From: Methylobacterium jeotgali
Lineage (GTDB): Bacteria; Pseudomonadota; Alphaproteobacteria; Rhizobiales; Beijerinckiaceae
Assembly: GCF_022179345.1 (NCBI RefSeq)
Contig: NZ_BPQR01000039.1
Span: 1-50,730 of the forward strand
Direction of reading: 5' to 3'
Length of the DNA: 50,730 nt
Part shown: in pieces, positions 31,763-39,681 of the stretch
Position numbering within the stretch: the first letter of the stretch is position 1
Layout: every line of letters begins with the position of its first letter
Notes under the pieces: model-generated
The model's database searches: none
What the model was told of the DNA's origin: nothing
The model's input: only the letters and a program-made list of their open reading frames with translations
Program-made: the position numbers and the translations under genes

Positions 31763-32086
31763 ATGATCGCCACCGACACCGATATCCTCGCCGCGGCCGA
31801 ATCCTGGCGGCGCGAGGGACGCCAGGCCGTGCTCGCCACGGTCATCGAGACCTGGGGCTCGGCGCCGCGCCCGGTGGGCAGCCACCTCGTGGTGGACGGG
31901 GAGGGGGGCTTCCAGGGCTCCGTCTCCGGCGGCTGCGTCGAGGGCGCCGTGGTCGAGGAGGCGATGGAGGTGATGACCGAGGGCACGGCCCGCGTGGTCG
32001 AGTTCGGCGTCGCCGACGAGACAGCCTGGCGGGTCGGGCTCTCCTGCGGCGGCCGCATCCGCATCTTCCTCGAGCGGATCGACTGA
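31763..32086 (+). CDS. XdhC/CoxI family protein, N-terminal domain only
   Basis: XdhC proteins bind molybdenum cofactor and help insert the sulfurated form into xanthine dehydrogenase and CO-dehydrogenase-type enzymes. This 107-residue protein is the XdhC/CoxI domain alone: VIETWGSAPRPVGSHLVV (residues 28-45), GSVSGGCVEGAVVEEA and LSCGGRIRIFLE. The Rossmann half is encoded by the next gene 2 bp downstream. ATG 31763 was chosen because upstream residues are not conserved and the family start is near here. Confidence 0.88.
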   Translation: MIATDTDILAAAESWRREGRQAVLATVIETWGSAPRPVGSHLVVDGEGGFQGSVSGGCVEGAVVEEAMEVMTEGTARVVEFGVADETAWRVGLSCGGRIRIFLERID

Positions 32087-32088
32087 GC

Positions 32089-32784
32089 ATGCATCTCGAC
32101 ACCCTCGCAAGGCTCAACGCCGAGCGCGCCGCCCGCCGCGCTACCGTGCTGGTGACGGATACCGGCGACGGCACGCAGCGTCTCGTCACGGAAGCCGAGA
32201 TCGACCGCGATCCCCTGGCCGACACCCTGCGCAAGGCGCTCGCCGCCGGCCGCAGCGGCCTCGTGGAGGCGGACGAGCGACAGATCTTCCTGACCGTCCA
32301 GGCGCCGCCGGTGCGCCTCGTGGTGATCGGCGCCGTGCACATCGCCCAGGCGCTGGCGCCGATGGCGCGGGCCGTCGACCTCGCCGTCACCGTCATCGAC
32401 CCCCGCACCGCCTTCGCGACGCCGGAGCGCTTCCCCGAGATCGACCTCGTTCCGGAATGGCCGGATGCGGTGCTCGGCAACCGGGTGCCCGCCCTCGACC
32501 GCTACTGCGCCGTCGCGGCGCTGAGCCACGATCCGAAGATCGACGACCCGGCGCTGAAGGCGGCCCTCGGCGCCGGCTGCCTCTATGTCGGCGCCCTGGG
32601 CTCGCGGAAGACCCACGCCGCGCGGGTCGAGCGGCTGACGCAGGCCGGCTTCCCGCCCGAGGACATCGCCCGGATCAGGGCGCCGATCGGCCTCGACATC
32701 GCCGCCGTCAGCCCCGCCGAGATCGCCGTCGCCATCCTGGCCGAGATCGTCTCCACCCTCCGCCGGCCCCGGCAGGACCGATGA
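32089..32784 (+). CDS. XdhC Rossmann-domain protein
   Basis: The 231 residues form the XdhC C-terminal Rossmann domain: RLVVIGAVHIAQALAPMA (about 77-94), TVIDPRTAFATPERFP, AVAALSHDPKIDDPAL and YVGALGSRKTHAARVERL. The dinucleotide-type motif reads GAVHIA, not the more common GAGHVA. Together with the preceding gene it makes a split XdhC. The following gene starts inside its stop (ATGA), which indicates translational coupling. Confidence 0.88.
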   Translation: MHLDTLARLNAERAARRATVLVTDTGDGTQRLVTEAEIDRDPLADTLRKALAAGRSGLVEADERQIFLTVQAPPVRLVVIGAVHIAQALAPMARAVDLAVTVIDPRTAFATPERFPEIDLVPEWPDAVLGNRVPALDRYCAVAALSHDPKIDDPALKAALGAGCLYVGALGSRKTHAARVERLTQAGFPPEDIARIRAPIGLDIAAVSPAEIAVAILAEIVSTLRRPRQDR

Positions 32785-33782
32785 GGTTCGGCCCCGTCCC
32801 CCTGTCCGAGGCGGAAGGCGCGATCTCCGCCCATACCGTGCGCACGCCCGGGCTGGTGCTGCGCAAGGGCGAGACCATCGCGCCGGAGGCGGCGTTGCGG
32901 CTCGGCGCGGAGGGGATGCGCGAGATCGTCGCCGCGCGCCTCGATGCCGGCGACGTCGGCGAGGACGAGGCGGCCGCCGCCCTGGCCGGGCGGCTGACGG
33001 GAGAGGGATTGCGCGTCGAGGCGCCGGCCACCGGGCGCTGCAACCTCTTCGCGTCGGTCGACGGCCTCGTCCTCGTCGAGCGCGCGGTGATCGACGCCGT
33101 GAACAGCGTCGACGAGGGGCTGACGGTGGCGACGCTGCCGCCGTTCCGGCCGGTGACGGCCGGCGAGATGGTCGCGACCGTCAAGGTCATTCCCTACGCG
33201 GTTCCGGGCGCGCTCCTGCGCGAGGCCTGCGCGGCCGCGGGCTCCGCAGCGCTCGGCGTCGCGCCCTATCGCCGCCGCCGGGTGGGCGTGGTCTCGACGC
33301 TGCTGCCGGGCCTGAAGCCGGCGACGGTCGAGAAGACCCTTCGCGCGCTGCGCGGCCGGCTCGATCCCGCCGGGGCCGTCATCGCCGCCGAGGAGCGGGT
33401 CGCCCACGGCGCCGGAGCGGTCGCCGAGGGGATCGCGGCCGTGCGAAAGGCGGGCATCGAGCTCGTCGTGCTGTTCGGCGCCTCGGCGATCGCCGACCGC
33501 CGCGACGTGATCCCGGGCGGCATCGAGCTGGCCGGCGGCACGGTCGAGCATCTGGGCATGCCGGTCGATCCCGGCAATCTGCTGCTCCTCGGCTCGCTCG
33601 GCGACCTGCCGGTGATCGGCGCGCCAGGCTGCGCCCGCTCGCCCCACGAGAACGGCTTCGACTGGGTGCTGCGGCGGCTTCTGGCCGGCCTTCCCGTCAC
33701 GCGGGCCGACATCGTCGCCCTCGGCGTCGGCGGTCTCCTCCTCGATACCGTCCGGCGGCCGCACCCGCGGATCGTCCGGTGA
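32781..33782 (+). CDS. molybdopterin-binding (MoCF-type) protein
   Basis: A 333-residue protein with an N-terminal MoeA-like region (KFGPVPLSEAEGAI-type start, GLVLRKGETIAPEAALRLG) and a molybdopterin-binding MoCF domain, seen in VVSTLLPGLKPATVEKTL, VLFGASAIADRRDVIPGG and HLGMPVDPGNLLLLG. In many Rhizobiales this domain is the N-terminal half of a protein of about 530 residues ending in a nucleotidyltransferase domain. Here the second half is a separate gene starting 4 bp before this stop. It probably presents molybdopterin for cytidylylation during CODH/xanthine-dehydrogenase-type cofactor synthesis. Confidence 0.85.
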   Translation: MRFGPVPLSEAEGAISAHTVRTPGLVLRKGETIAPEAALRLGAEGMREIVAARLDAGDVGEDEAAAALAGRLTGEGLRVEAPATGRCNLFASVDGLVLVERAVIDAVNSVDEGLTVATLPPFRPVTAGEMVATVKVIPYAVPGALLREACAAAGSAALGVAPYRRRRVGVVSTLLPGLKPATVEKTLRALRGRLDPAGAVIAAEERVAHGAGAVAEGIAAVRKAGIELVVLFGASAIADRRDVIPGGIELAGGTVEHLGMPVDPGNLLLLGSLGDLPVIGAPGCARSPHENGFDWVLRRLLAGLPVTRADIVALGVGGLLLDTVRRPHPRIVR

Positions 33783-34378
33783 GTGCGCCGCGGATCGGAG
33801 CGATTCTGCTTGCGGCCGGCAGCGGTAGCCGCTTCGGCGGCGATGGCAAGCTGCTGGCGGAGCTCGACGGGGCGCCGCTCGTCCGCCACGCCGCCCTCGC
33901 CATTCGGGATGCCGGCTTGGCTCCGGCCGTCGCGGTGCTCGGCGCGCGGGCTGAGGCGGTCCGCGAGGCCCTGCGGGCGATGCCTCTTCGCTTCGTCGTG
34001 AACGCTGGGCACGCGGACGGCCTGTCGGGCTCCCTCAAGGCCGGGATCGCCGCACTGCAGAGAGACGCCGATGCGGCGGTCGTCGTGCTCGGCGACATGC
34101 CCCGCATCGATGCGGCGCTTCTGGGCCGCCTCGCCGCCGCCTACCGCGCCGCGCAGCCGCGTCCCGGCGCTGTGGTGCCGGTGCATGGCGGCCGGCGCGG
34201 AAACCCGGTCCTCCTCGATCTCGCGATCCTCGCGTCCGAACTCGAAGCGCTCACCGGCGATGCCGGGGCCGGGCGCTCGCTCGCCCGGCGCGACGACGTC
34301 ATTGAGATCGAGGGCGGACCGGGCTGCCTGCTCGACATCGACACCGCCCAGGCGCTCGACGCCCTGCGCCGGCGCTGA
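33779..34378 (+). CDS. MocA-like molybdenum cofactor nucleotidyltransferase
   Basis: NTP-transferase-3 family protein of 199 residues. The nucleotide-binding start is ILLAAGSGSRFGGDGKLLAELDG (from about residue 8), followed by HADGLSGSLKAGIAAL, VVLGDMPRIDAALL and GGRRGNPVLLD, the MocA/MobA fold. MocA makes molybdopterin cytosine dinucleotide from CTP. Specificity cannot be read here. Start is GTG 33779, overlapping the previous stop as GTGA. It is the last gene of the Mo cluster, and no Mo-enzyme gene is in the window. Confidence 0.87.
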   Translation: MSAPRIGAILLAAGSGSRFGGDGKLLAELDGAPLVRHAALAIRDAGLAPAVAVLGARAEAVREALRAMPLRFVVNAGHADGLSGSLKAGIAALQRDADAAVVVLGDMPRIDAALLGRLAAAYRAAQPRPGAVVPVHGGRRGNPVLLDLAILASELEALTGDAGAGRSLARRDDVIEIEGGPGCLLDIDTAQALDALRRR

Positions 34379-34386
34379 GCGACCCC

Positions 34387-34554
34387 TCAGTCCCGGCGGT
34401 CGCCGGCGGAAGCCGCGCTCCGCTTCGCCTCGCCCCGGCATCGGTCCGAACAGTACCGGACCTCGTCCCAGACCCGCTCCCACCTCTTGCGCCACGCGAA
34501 GGGCCGGCGGCACTGCGCGCAGATCTTCTCGGGCAGGTCGCCCTTGCGGCGCAT
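34387..34554 (-). CDS. DUF2256 family protein
   Basis: A 55-residue protein, [21 protein letters not shown], with [19 protein letters not shown]. It has two Cys-x2/3-Cys pairs (Cys12/Cys15, Cys35/Cys39) that probably bind zinc, and the tryptophan-rich core typical of DUF2256. The family is very often next to photolyase-related genes, as here. The ATG at 34554 gives the conserved start. A GTG at 34563 would add three residues and lies just after the formyltransferase stop (34566). Function unknown. Confidence 0.88.
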   Translation of the reverse strand: MRRKGDLPEKICAQCRRPFAWRKRWERVWDEVRYCSDRCRGEAKRSAASAGDRRD

Positions 34555-34565
34555 CCGCGCCACGC

Positions 34566-35432
34566 TCAGCGACCGATGCCGGCGGCGTCGACCAGGGAGA
34601 CCGGGCTCCAGCGGTTGATCTGGATGAACCCGTCGCAGGCCGCGACCACGATCGCCCGGCGATAGCGATGGACGACCGTGCCCGGCGTCAGCCCGTGCGC
34701 CTCCTGCCAGCCCTGCGCCTCGATCACGAACACCCGGTTGTCGCCGAGCCGGGCGACGGTCTCGATGGCGCCGAAGGCCCGCACCCGGCGCAGGACGCTG
34801 GCCACGTCCCCTCGGAAGTCGAGGGTGCGGTCGGCGTCGGTGACGCGGGGCCAGTAGGAGCCGTCGCCTTGCGGCTCGGCCCGGCGCCAGAGAGCGGGCA
34901 GCTCTTGCGCGAGCGGGCCGGAGGCGAGCCGGGCCGCAGCCATCTGGCAGCGGGCAAGCAGCGTCTCGTGGGTGTCGCGCTCGGAGAGCGGGAACAGGTC
35001 CTGCGCGAGGATGTCGCCGGTGTCGAAGCCCTCCTCGGCGAGCACATGGGCGGTGACGCCCCAGGTCTCGTAGCCCTCCGCGAGGGCGCGGAAGAGCGGG
35101 TAGGGGCCGCGTCCCGTGGGCAGGGGCGAGGGGTGGATGTTCAGGGCGTAGCGAACCCGGCTCTTCCAGCCGGTGATCCTCCACGGGTAACCCGCTACGA
35201 CGAGCGCCCAGTCGCGTCCGTGCGCCGCGTGCAGGGCCTCGAGATCGCCCGGCAGCAGGCGCGACATCTGGATCGGCACCCGGAAGCGCCGCGCCTGGGC
35301 GATCACCGCCTCGTTATGGTCGTAGACGCCGTCGCAGGGACGGGTGAAAAGCTTGATCGGCGTCCACCCCGCCCCGACGAGCCCGTCGAGGACGCCGCCG
35401 AGGAAGTCGATGCCGGCGAACGCGAACTTCAT
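34566..35432 (-). CDS. formyltransferase family protein
   Basis: A 288-residue protein of the Fmt/ArnA formyltransferase superfamily using 10-formyl-tetrahydrofolate. The catalytic segment [20 protein letters not shown] provides the Asn-His pair, and [10 protein letters not shown] carries the expected aspartate. A C-terminal Fmt-like OB domain follows. It is probably not the housekeeping methionyl-tRNA formyltransferase, which usually sits beside def. The substrate is unknown. It is transcribed with DUF2256 and divergently from the photolyase, with 163 bp between. Confidence 0.85.
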   Translation of the reverse strand: MKFAFAGIDFLGGVLDGLVGAGWTPIKLFTRPCDGVYDHNEAVIAQARRFRVPIQMSRLLPGDLEALHAAHGRDWALVVAGYPWRITGWKSRVRYALNIHPSPLPTGRGPYPLFRALAEGYETWGVTAHVLAEEGFDTGDILAQDLFPLSERDTHETLLARCQMAAARLASGPLAQELPALWRRAEPQGDGSYWPRVTDADRTLDFRGDVASVLRRVRAFGAIETVARLGDNRVFVIEAQGWQEAHGLTPGTVVHRYRRAIVVAACDGFIQINRWSPVSLVDAAGIGR

Positions 35433-35595
35433 CTGACGCCTCGGACGGTCTCGAAGGGCCTGCCTGCGACCTTAGCGCAACCGGCTTGGACTCGGAGCCG
35501 GCGGCGTGCGCGATACCTAAGCCGTCGACGCGATGAAGACAGGGGCCGAGGCGTGCGACGAATCCTGAACGCCATCGACCGGCGGCCCTGAGCGC

Positions 35596-37182
35596 ATGAC
35601 TGGATCGCACCGCGGCGGCGTCCTGCGTTTCGTTCTCGGCGACCAGCTCAACCGGCGGCTGGCGAGCCTGCGCGACATCGATCCGGAGCAGGACACCGTG
35701 CTCCTCGTCGAGGTCGAGGCCGAGGCGACCTATGTCCGCCACCACAAGCAGAAGATCGCCTTCCTGTTCTCGGCCATGCGCCACTTCGCGGCCGAGCTCG
35801 AGGCGGAAGGCATCGCGGTCGACTATGTGCGCCTCGACGCGCCGGGCAACACCGGCAGCTTCACCGGCGAGCTGGCACGGGCCGTCGCGCGCCATCGCCC
35901 GGAGCGGATCGTCACCGTCGAGCCCGGCGAGTGGCGCGTCCTCGAGATGATGCAGGCTTGGCGCGATGACCTGCCCGTCCCCGTGGAGATCCGCGAGGAC
36001 GACCGCTTCCTCTGCCCGCGCCGTTCCTTCGAGGCCTGGGCGGAGGGCAAGGCGTCGCTGCGCATGGAGACGTTCTATCGGGCCATGCGCCGCCGCACAG
36101 GCCTCCTGATGGAGGAGGGCGAGCCGGTCGGAGGCCAGTGGAACTTCGACCGCGACAACCGCAAGCCCCTGCCGCGGGAGCTGGTGCCGCCCCGCCGCGC
36201 GGGTTTCCCGCCGGACGCGATCACGCGCGAGGTCATCGCCCTCGTGGCGGAGCGCTTCCCCGATCATTTCGGCAACCTCGACGCCTTTGCCTGGCCGGTG
36301 ACGCGGGCCCAGGCGCTCGAAGCCTTCGCGGCCTTCCTGGAGGAGGGCCTGCCCCTCTTCGGCGACTACCAGGACGCGATGCGCACCGGCGCGCCCTTCC
36401 TCTATCACGCGCTGATCGCGCCGGCGCTCAACGCCGGGCTGCTGACGCCGGGGGAGGTCTGCGAGGCCGCCGAGCGCGTCTGGCGGGAGGGCGGGGCGCC
36501 GCTCAACTGCGTCGAGGGCTTCATCCGCCAGATTCTCGGCTGGCGGGAATACGTGCGCGGCGTCTACTGGGCGCGGATGCCGGACTATGCCGGCACCAAC
36601 GCGCTCGACGCCAGGCGCGACCTGCCCTGGTTCTACTGGTCCGGGGAGACGCGCCTGAACTGCATCGCCCAGGTGGTGCGGGACACGCGCGAGCACGCCT
36701 ACGCCCACCATATCCAGCGCCTGATGGTGACGGGCAACTTCGCCCTGATCGCCGGGCTCGACCCGGCCCAGGTCGAGGAATGGTATCTCATCGTCTTCGC
36801 CGACGCCTACGAATGGGTCGAGCTGCCGAACGTCCACGGCATGGTGCTGTTCGCCGATGGCGGCGTGCTCGGCTCGAAGCCCTACGCGGCGTCGGGCGCC
36901 TACATCGACCGCATGTCGGACTATTGCGGCCGGTGCAGCTACGAGGTGTCGAGGAAGGAGGGCGAGCGGGCCTGCCCGTTCAACTACCTCTACTGGAACT
37001 TCCTCATCGAGAACGAGGCGCGGCTCTCCGGCAACCCGCGCCTCGCGATGCCCTACCGGACCCTCGCCCGCATGAGCGAGGCGCGCCGCAGCCACATCGC
37101 GGCGGACGCCGCGCGCTTTCTCGGCTCGCTCTCGGCCGAGCCCGTGCCTCAGAGCGGCGTCCAGGCGGAGATGCCGATATAG
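35596..37182 (+). CDS. phrB: Fe-S cluster photolyase/cryptochrome, PhrB type
   Basis: Member of the FeS-BCP family, (6-4) photolyases that bind FAD, a lumazine antenna and a [4Fe-4S] cluster and repair UV lesions with blue light. The 528 residues have the expected cluster cysteines: Cys356, Cys444, Cys447 and Cys460, each six residues later than the four ligands of Agrobacterium PhrB (350, 438, 441, 454). The N-terminal Rossmann domain starts LRFVLGDQLNRRLASL, and the FAD region includes GFIRQILGWREYVRGVYWA. Its last 34 bp overlap the convergent bcsS-like gene. Confidence 0.93.
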   Translation: MTGSHRGGVLRFVLGDQLNRRLASLRDIDPEQDTVLLVEVEAEATYVRHHKQKIAFLFSAMRHFAAELEAEGIAVDYVRLDAPGNTGSFTGELARAVARHRPERIVTVEPGEWRVLEMMQAWRDDLPVPVEIREDDRFLCPRRSFEAWAEGKASLRMETFYRAMRRRTGLLMEEGEPVGGQWNFDRDNRKPLPRELVPPRRAGFPPDAITREVIALVAERFPDHFGNLDAFAWPVTRAQALEAFAAFLEEGLPLFGDYQDAMRTGAPFLYHALIAPALNAGLLTPGEVCEAAERVWREGGAPLNCVEGFIRQILGWREYVRGVYWARMPDYAGTNALDARRDLPWFYWSGETRLNCIAQVVRDTREHAYAHHIQRLMVTGNFALIAGLDPAQVEEWYLIVFADAYEWVELPNVHGMVLFADGGVLGSKPYAASGAYIDRMSDYCGRCSYEVSRKEGERACPFNYLYWNFLIENEARLSGNPRLAMPYRTLARMSEARRSHIAADAARFLGSLSAEPVPQSGVQAEMPI

Positions 37183-37955
37183 GGAGCGTAGCGCACGCCG
37201 CTCGATTCCTTCTGGACGCCGGCGGAGAGGCGGAAGCTGTAGCCGGCCACCGCGAAATCCGTGGCGTGGAGGCCGGCGGCCCATTTCCGGTAGCCGGTGC
37301 GGTCGGCGTAGAGGCTCGCCTCGGGCCCGAGATAGGCGCTCCACAGGCGATATCCCCAGCTCGCGCGGACCCAGGCGTCAGTGCGCGCGGTGCCGAGGAT
37401 CGCCGTACCCGTCACAAGGGTCTCGTCGGTCGGCCGCGCCCAGACCTCGCCGTGGAAGCGGACGCCGACGCGGACCGGCAGGGCGGCGACGGCCCGCCCG
37501 TCGCTCAGCGCCTCGAAGGCGGCCTCGGGGCCGAGGAAGGCCCCAACAACGCCCCAATCCTGAAACCACTGGTACCCGACGAGAGCGGAGCCGTGGGCGG
37601 TGTAGCGGGAGAGATCGGAGGATCCGGCGAAGGCGGCGCAGGCGCAGGGGCGCTCGGTGCGGCGGCCCGCGCCGACGCTGACGAGGGCGGCGAAGCCGGG
37701 CCGGTCGAGGCTCTCGAGGGCGATCTTGGCACCCGCCGAGAGGAAGGTCGCCGCCCCGGCATCGAGGCTGCCGAAGACGAGGGTATCGAGGGAGGCGTCG
37801 CCGGCCCGGGCGCCGGAGGCCGCGGAGGATAGGAGCAGGGTCGCGACGAGGCGCGCCGATCTTCGCCGGGCCGGGGCGAGTGATGGGTTCCGAGCCTGCA
37901 AAGGGGGTAGGTCCGATGGAAGGGACAGGTTCGCGACTTCAAGTTGTTTTGCCAA
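37149..37955 (-). CDS. bcsS: probable cellulose biosynthesis protein BcsS
   Basis: After a hydrophobic signal-like segment (LVATLLLSSAASGARA, about residues 36-51) the sequence is a set of amphipathic beta strands with YRLWSAYLGPEASLYAD, KWAAGLHATDFAVAGYSF and a C-terminal aromatic end, as in outer-membrane barrels and the BcsS family common in Methylobacterium and Bradyrhizobium. The role in cellulose export is not proven. No ATG exists near the start. TTG at 37955 or TTG at 37901 are the options, and the latter would leave a better signal peptide. The 3' end overlaps phrB by 34 bp. Confidence 0.62.
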   Translation of the reverse strand: MAKQLEVANLSLPSDLPPLQARNPSLAPARRRSARLVATLLLSSAASGARAGDASLDTLVFGSLDAGAATFLSAGAKIALESLDRPGFAALVSVGAGRRTERPCACAAFAGSSDLSRYTAHGSALVGYQWFQDWGVVGAFLGPEAAFEALSDGRAVAALPVRVGVRFHGEVWARPTDETLVTGTAILGTARTDAWVRASWGYRLWSAYLGPEASLYADRTGYRKWAAGLHATDFAVAGYSFRLSAGVQKESSGVRYAPYIGISAWTPL

Positions 37956-38031
37956 GTTGCGGCCGAACTCTGTCCACCACTCAAATCGTCGTCCGGTTCG
38001 ATTACAGACCAGATCATCTCATCGACTGAAA

Positions 38032-38046
38032 ATAACTTCAGGTTAT
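38032..38046. promoter_or_regulatory. inverted repeat in the bcsS/exoD divergent region
   Basis: ATAAC-TTCAG-GTTAT is a perfect 5-bp inverted repeat with a 5-bp spacer in an A/T-rich patch between two divergent envelope genes. It has the size of a dimeric repressor site. The regulator is unknown. Confidence 0.3.
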
Positions 38047-38133
38047 CAAATGCTGCAAAAGGCATCCTCAGCGATACGATCTCGGCTTCTCTTCCTGCCG
38101 TCGCGGCAGGCCGCCCGGAGCCGGGCCGCTGCC

Positions 38134-38811
38134 ATGCGCCCGCGCTTGGCGGGGCCGGTGAACTCGGCTAGAGCCCCGGCCGGGACAGAAGCCAACGGCC
38201 AAGCCTCCTTGACATCCGGCGCACGCACCTCCGACGTCCTGACCGTGCTCGCGAGCCAGGAAGGCGATCGGCTGACGGTCGGCGACATCGTGGCCGTCCT
38301 CAAGGACCGCGCCTTCGCGCTGCTCGTCGTCATCCTCGGCCTGCCGAACTGCCTCCCGATGCCACCGCCGATCCCGCTGATCTGCGGGCTGCTGCTGCTG
38401 CTCGTCGCCGTGCAGCTCATCGCGGGCATGTCCTCGCCCTGGCTGCCGAAGGCGCTCCTGCGCCGCTCTGTCGCCCGGCGGGACGTGGAGCGGGCGGCGA
38501 ACCGCGCCGTGCCGCTGCTGCGTCGCCTGGAGCGCTGGTCGCGGCCGCGGCTGGCCGTGTTCGACAGCGCCCTCGGCATGCGCGGGATCGGCGTGATCCT
38601 GCTGACGCTCTCGGCCGCCCTCGTCGTCGCCGCGCCGATCGTCGGGCAGATCCCCCTCGGGATCGCGGTCTGCCTCGTCGGCCTCGGCCTGGTGGAGCGG
38701 GACGGGATCGTGGTTCTGGCCGGTCTCGCCGTCGGCGCCTTCGGCGTCGCGGTGAATGCCGGCTTCGTCTACGCCGTCGTCTCCGGCCTCATGAGCCTGT
38801 TCGCGCTCTGA
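38134..38811 (+). CDS. exoD: ExoD-family exopolysaccharide synthesis protein
   Basis: Integral membrane protein related to Rhizobium ExoD, which affects exopolysaccharide production and alkali tolerance. The conserved part starts near TSDVLTVLASQEGDRLTVGD, then VLKDRAFALLVVILGLPNCL, PMPPPIPLICGLLLLLVAVQ, and three further hydrophobic helices to the C-terminus. The start is uncertain. ATG 38134 gives 225 residues, ATG 38050 gives 253, and a TTG just before the conserved core is also possible. No clear ribosome-binding site distinguishes them. Convergent with znuB, 3 bp apart. Confidence 0.8.
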   Translation: MRPRLAGPVNSARAPAGTEANGQASLTSGARTSDVLTVLASQEGDRLTVGDIVAVLKDRAFALLVVILGLPNCLPMPPPIPLICGLLLLLVAVQLIAGMSSPWLPKALLRRSVARRDVERAANRAVPLLRRLERWSRPRLAVFDSALGMRGIGVILLTLSAALVVAAPIVGQIPLGIAVCLVGLGLVERDGIVVLAGLAVGAFGVAVNAGFVYAVVSGLMSLFAL

Positions 38812-38814
38812 GGC

Positions 38815-39681
38815 TCACGCCTCGAGGTGCCGGCGCCGGATCAGCCGGTGGGCGAGCCCGCCCCGGGGCCCGATCAGCAGCGACAGGACGTAGAGGCCGC
38901 CGGCCGCGAGCACGATCGCCGGGCCGGCCGGCAGGTCGAGATGGTAGGCGAGGGCGAGCCCGCTCAGGCTCGCGACGACCGCGGCGAGGATCGAGGCGGG
39001 GATCAGCCCCGTGAGGTCGCTCGCCCAGAAGCGGGCGGTGACCGCCGGCAGCAGCATCAGCCCGACGGCGAGCAGCGTGCCGAGCGCCTGGAAGCCGCCG
39101 ACGAGATTCATCACCACAAGCCCGAGGAAGGCGAAGTGGACCGGCCCGCCGGCCCGGCTGACGGTGCGCAGGAACAGCGGGTCGACGCACTCCATCACCA
39201 GCGGCCGGAAGATCGCCGCCATCACCACGAGCGTCACCGTCGCGATGCCGCCGAGCAGGACGAGGGCGCCGTCGTCGAGGGCGAGCACGTTGCCGAACAG
39301 GATGTGCAGCAGGTCGAGCTGCGAACCGCGCAGCGAGATCAGCAGGACGCCGCCGGCGAGCGCGATCAGGTAGAAGGCCGCGAGGCTCGCATCCTCCCGC
39401 ACCATGGTCGTGCGGGTCACGGCCGCCGCCAGCAGCGCCACGACGAGCCCGGCCGCGAGCCCGCCGAACGTCATCGCCGGCAGCGACAGCCCGGCTACGA
39501 TGAACCCCGTCGCGACGCCGGGCAGGATCGCGTGGCTCATGGCCTCGCTCATCAGGCTCATGCGCCGGAGCATCAGGAAGACGCCGACCGGGGGCGCCGA
39601 CACCGACAGCACCAGGCAGCCCACGAGGGCGCGGCGCATGAACCCGAACTCGAGGAAGGGCGCGAGAAGGCTCTCGCTCAT
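38815..39681 (-). CDS. znuB: zinc ABC transporter permease ZnuB
   Basis: Inner-membrane permease of the metal ABC-3 family. The 288 residues have eight to nine hydrophobic helices and characteristic segments GVFLMLRRMSLMSEAMSHAI, LAGGVLLISLRGSQLDLLHILFG and ALGTLLAVGLMLLPAVTAR. Zinc specificity is inferred from the divergent zur gene. Manganese is possible by family alone. Its ATG overlaps the znuC stop by 4 bp (ATGA). Confidence 0.92.
   Translation of the reverse strand: MSESLLAPFLEFGFMRRALVGCLVLSVSAPPVGVFLMLRRMSLMSEAMSHAILPGVATGFIVAGLSLPAMTFGGLAAGLVVALLAAAVTRTTMVREDASLAAFYLIALAGGVLLISLRGSQLDLLHILFGNVLALDDGALVLLGGIATVTLVVMAAIFRPLVMECVDPLFLRTVSRAGGPVHFAFLGLVVMNLVGGFQALGTLLAVGLMLLPAVTARFWASDLTGLIPASILAAVVASLSGLALAYHLDLPAGPAIVLAAGGLYVLSLLIGPRGGLAHRLIRRRHLEA

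Noticed and set aside
37994..38006. GGTTCGATTAC, resembling a tRNA T-arm
   Set aside because: The flanking bases do not form the T-stem, and no acceptor, D or anticodon stems are nearby.
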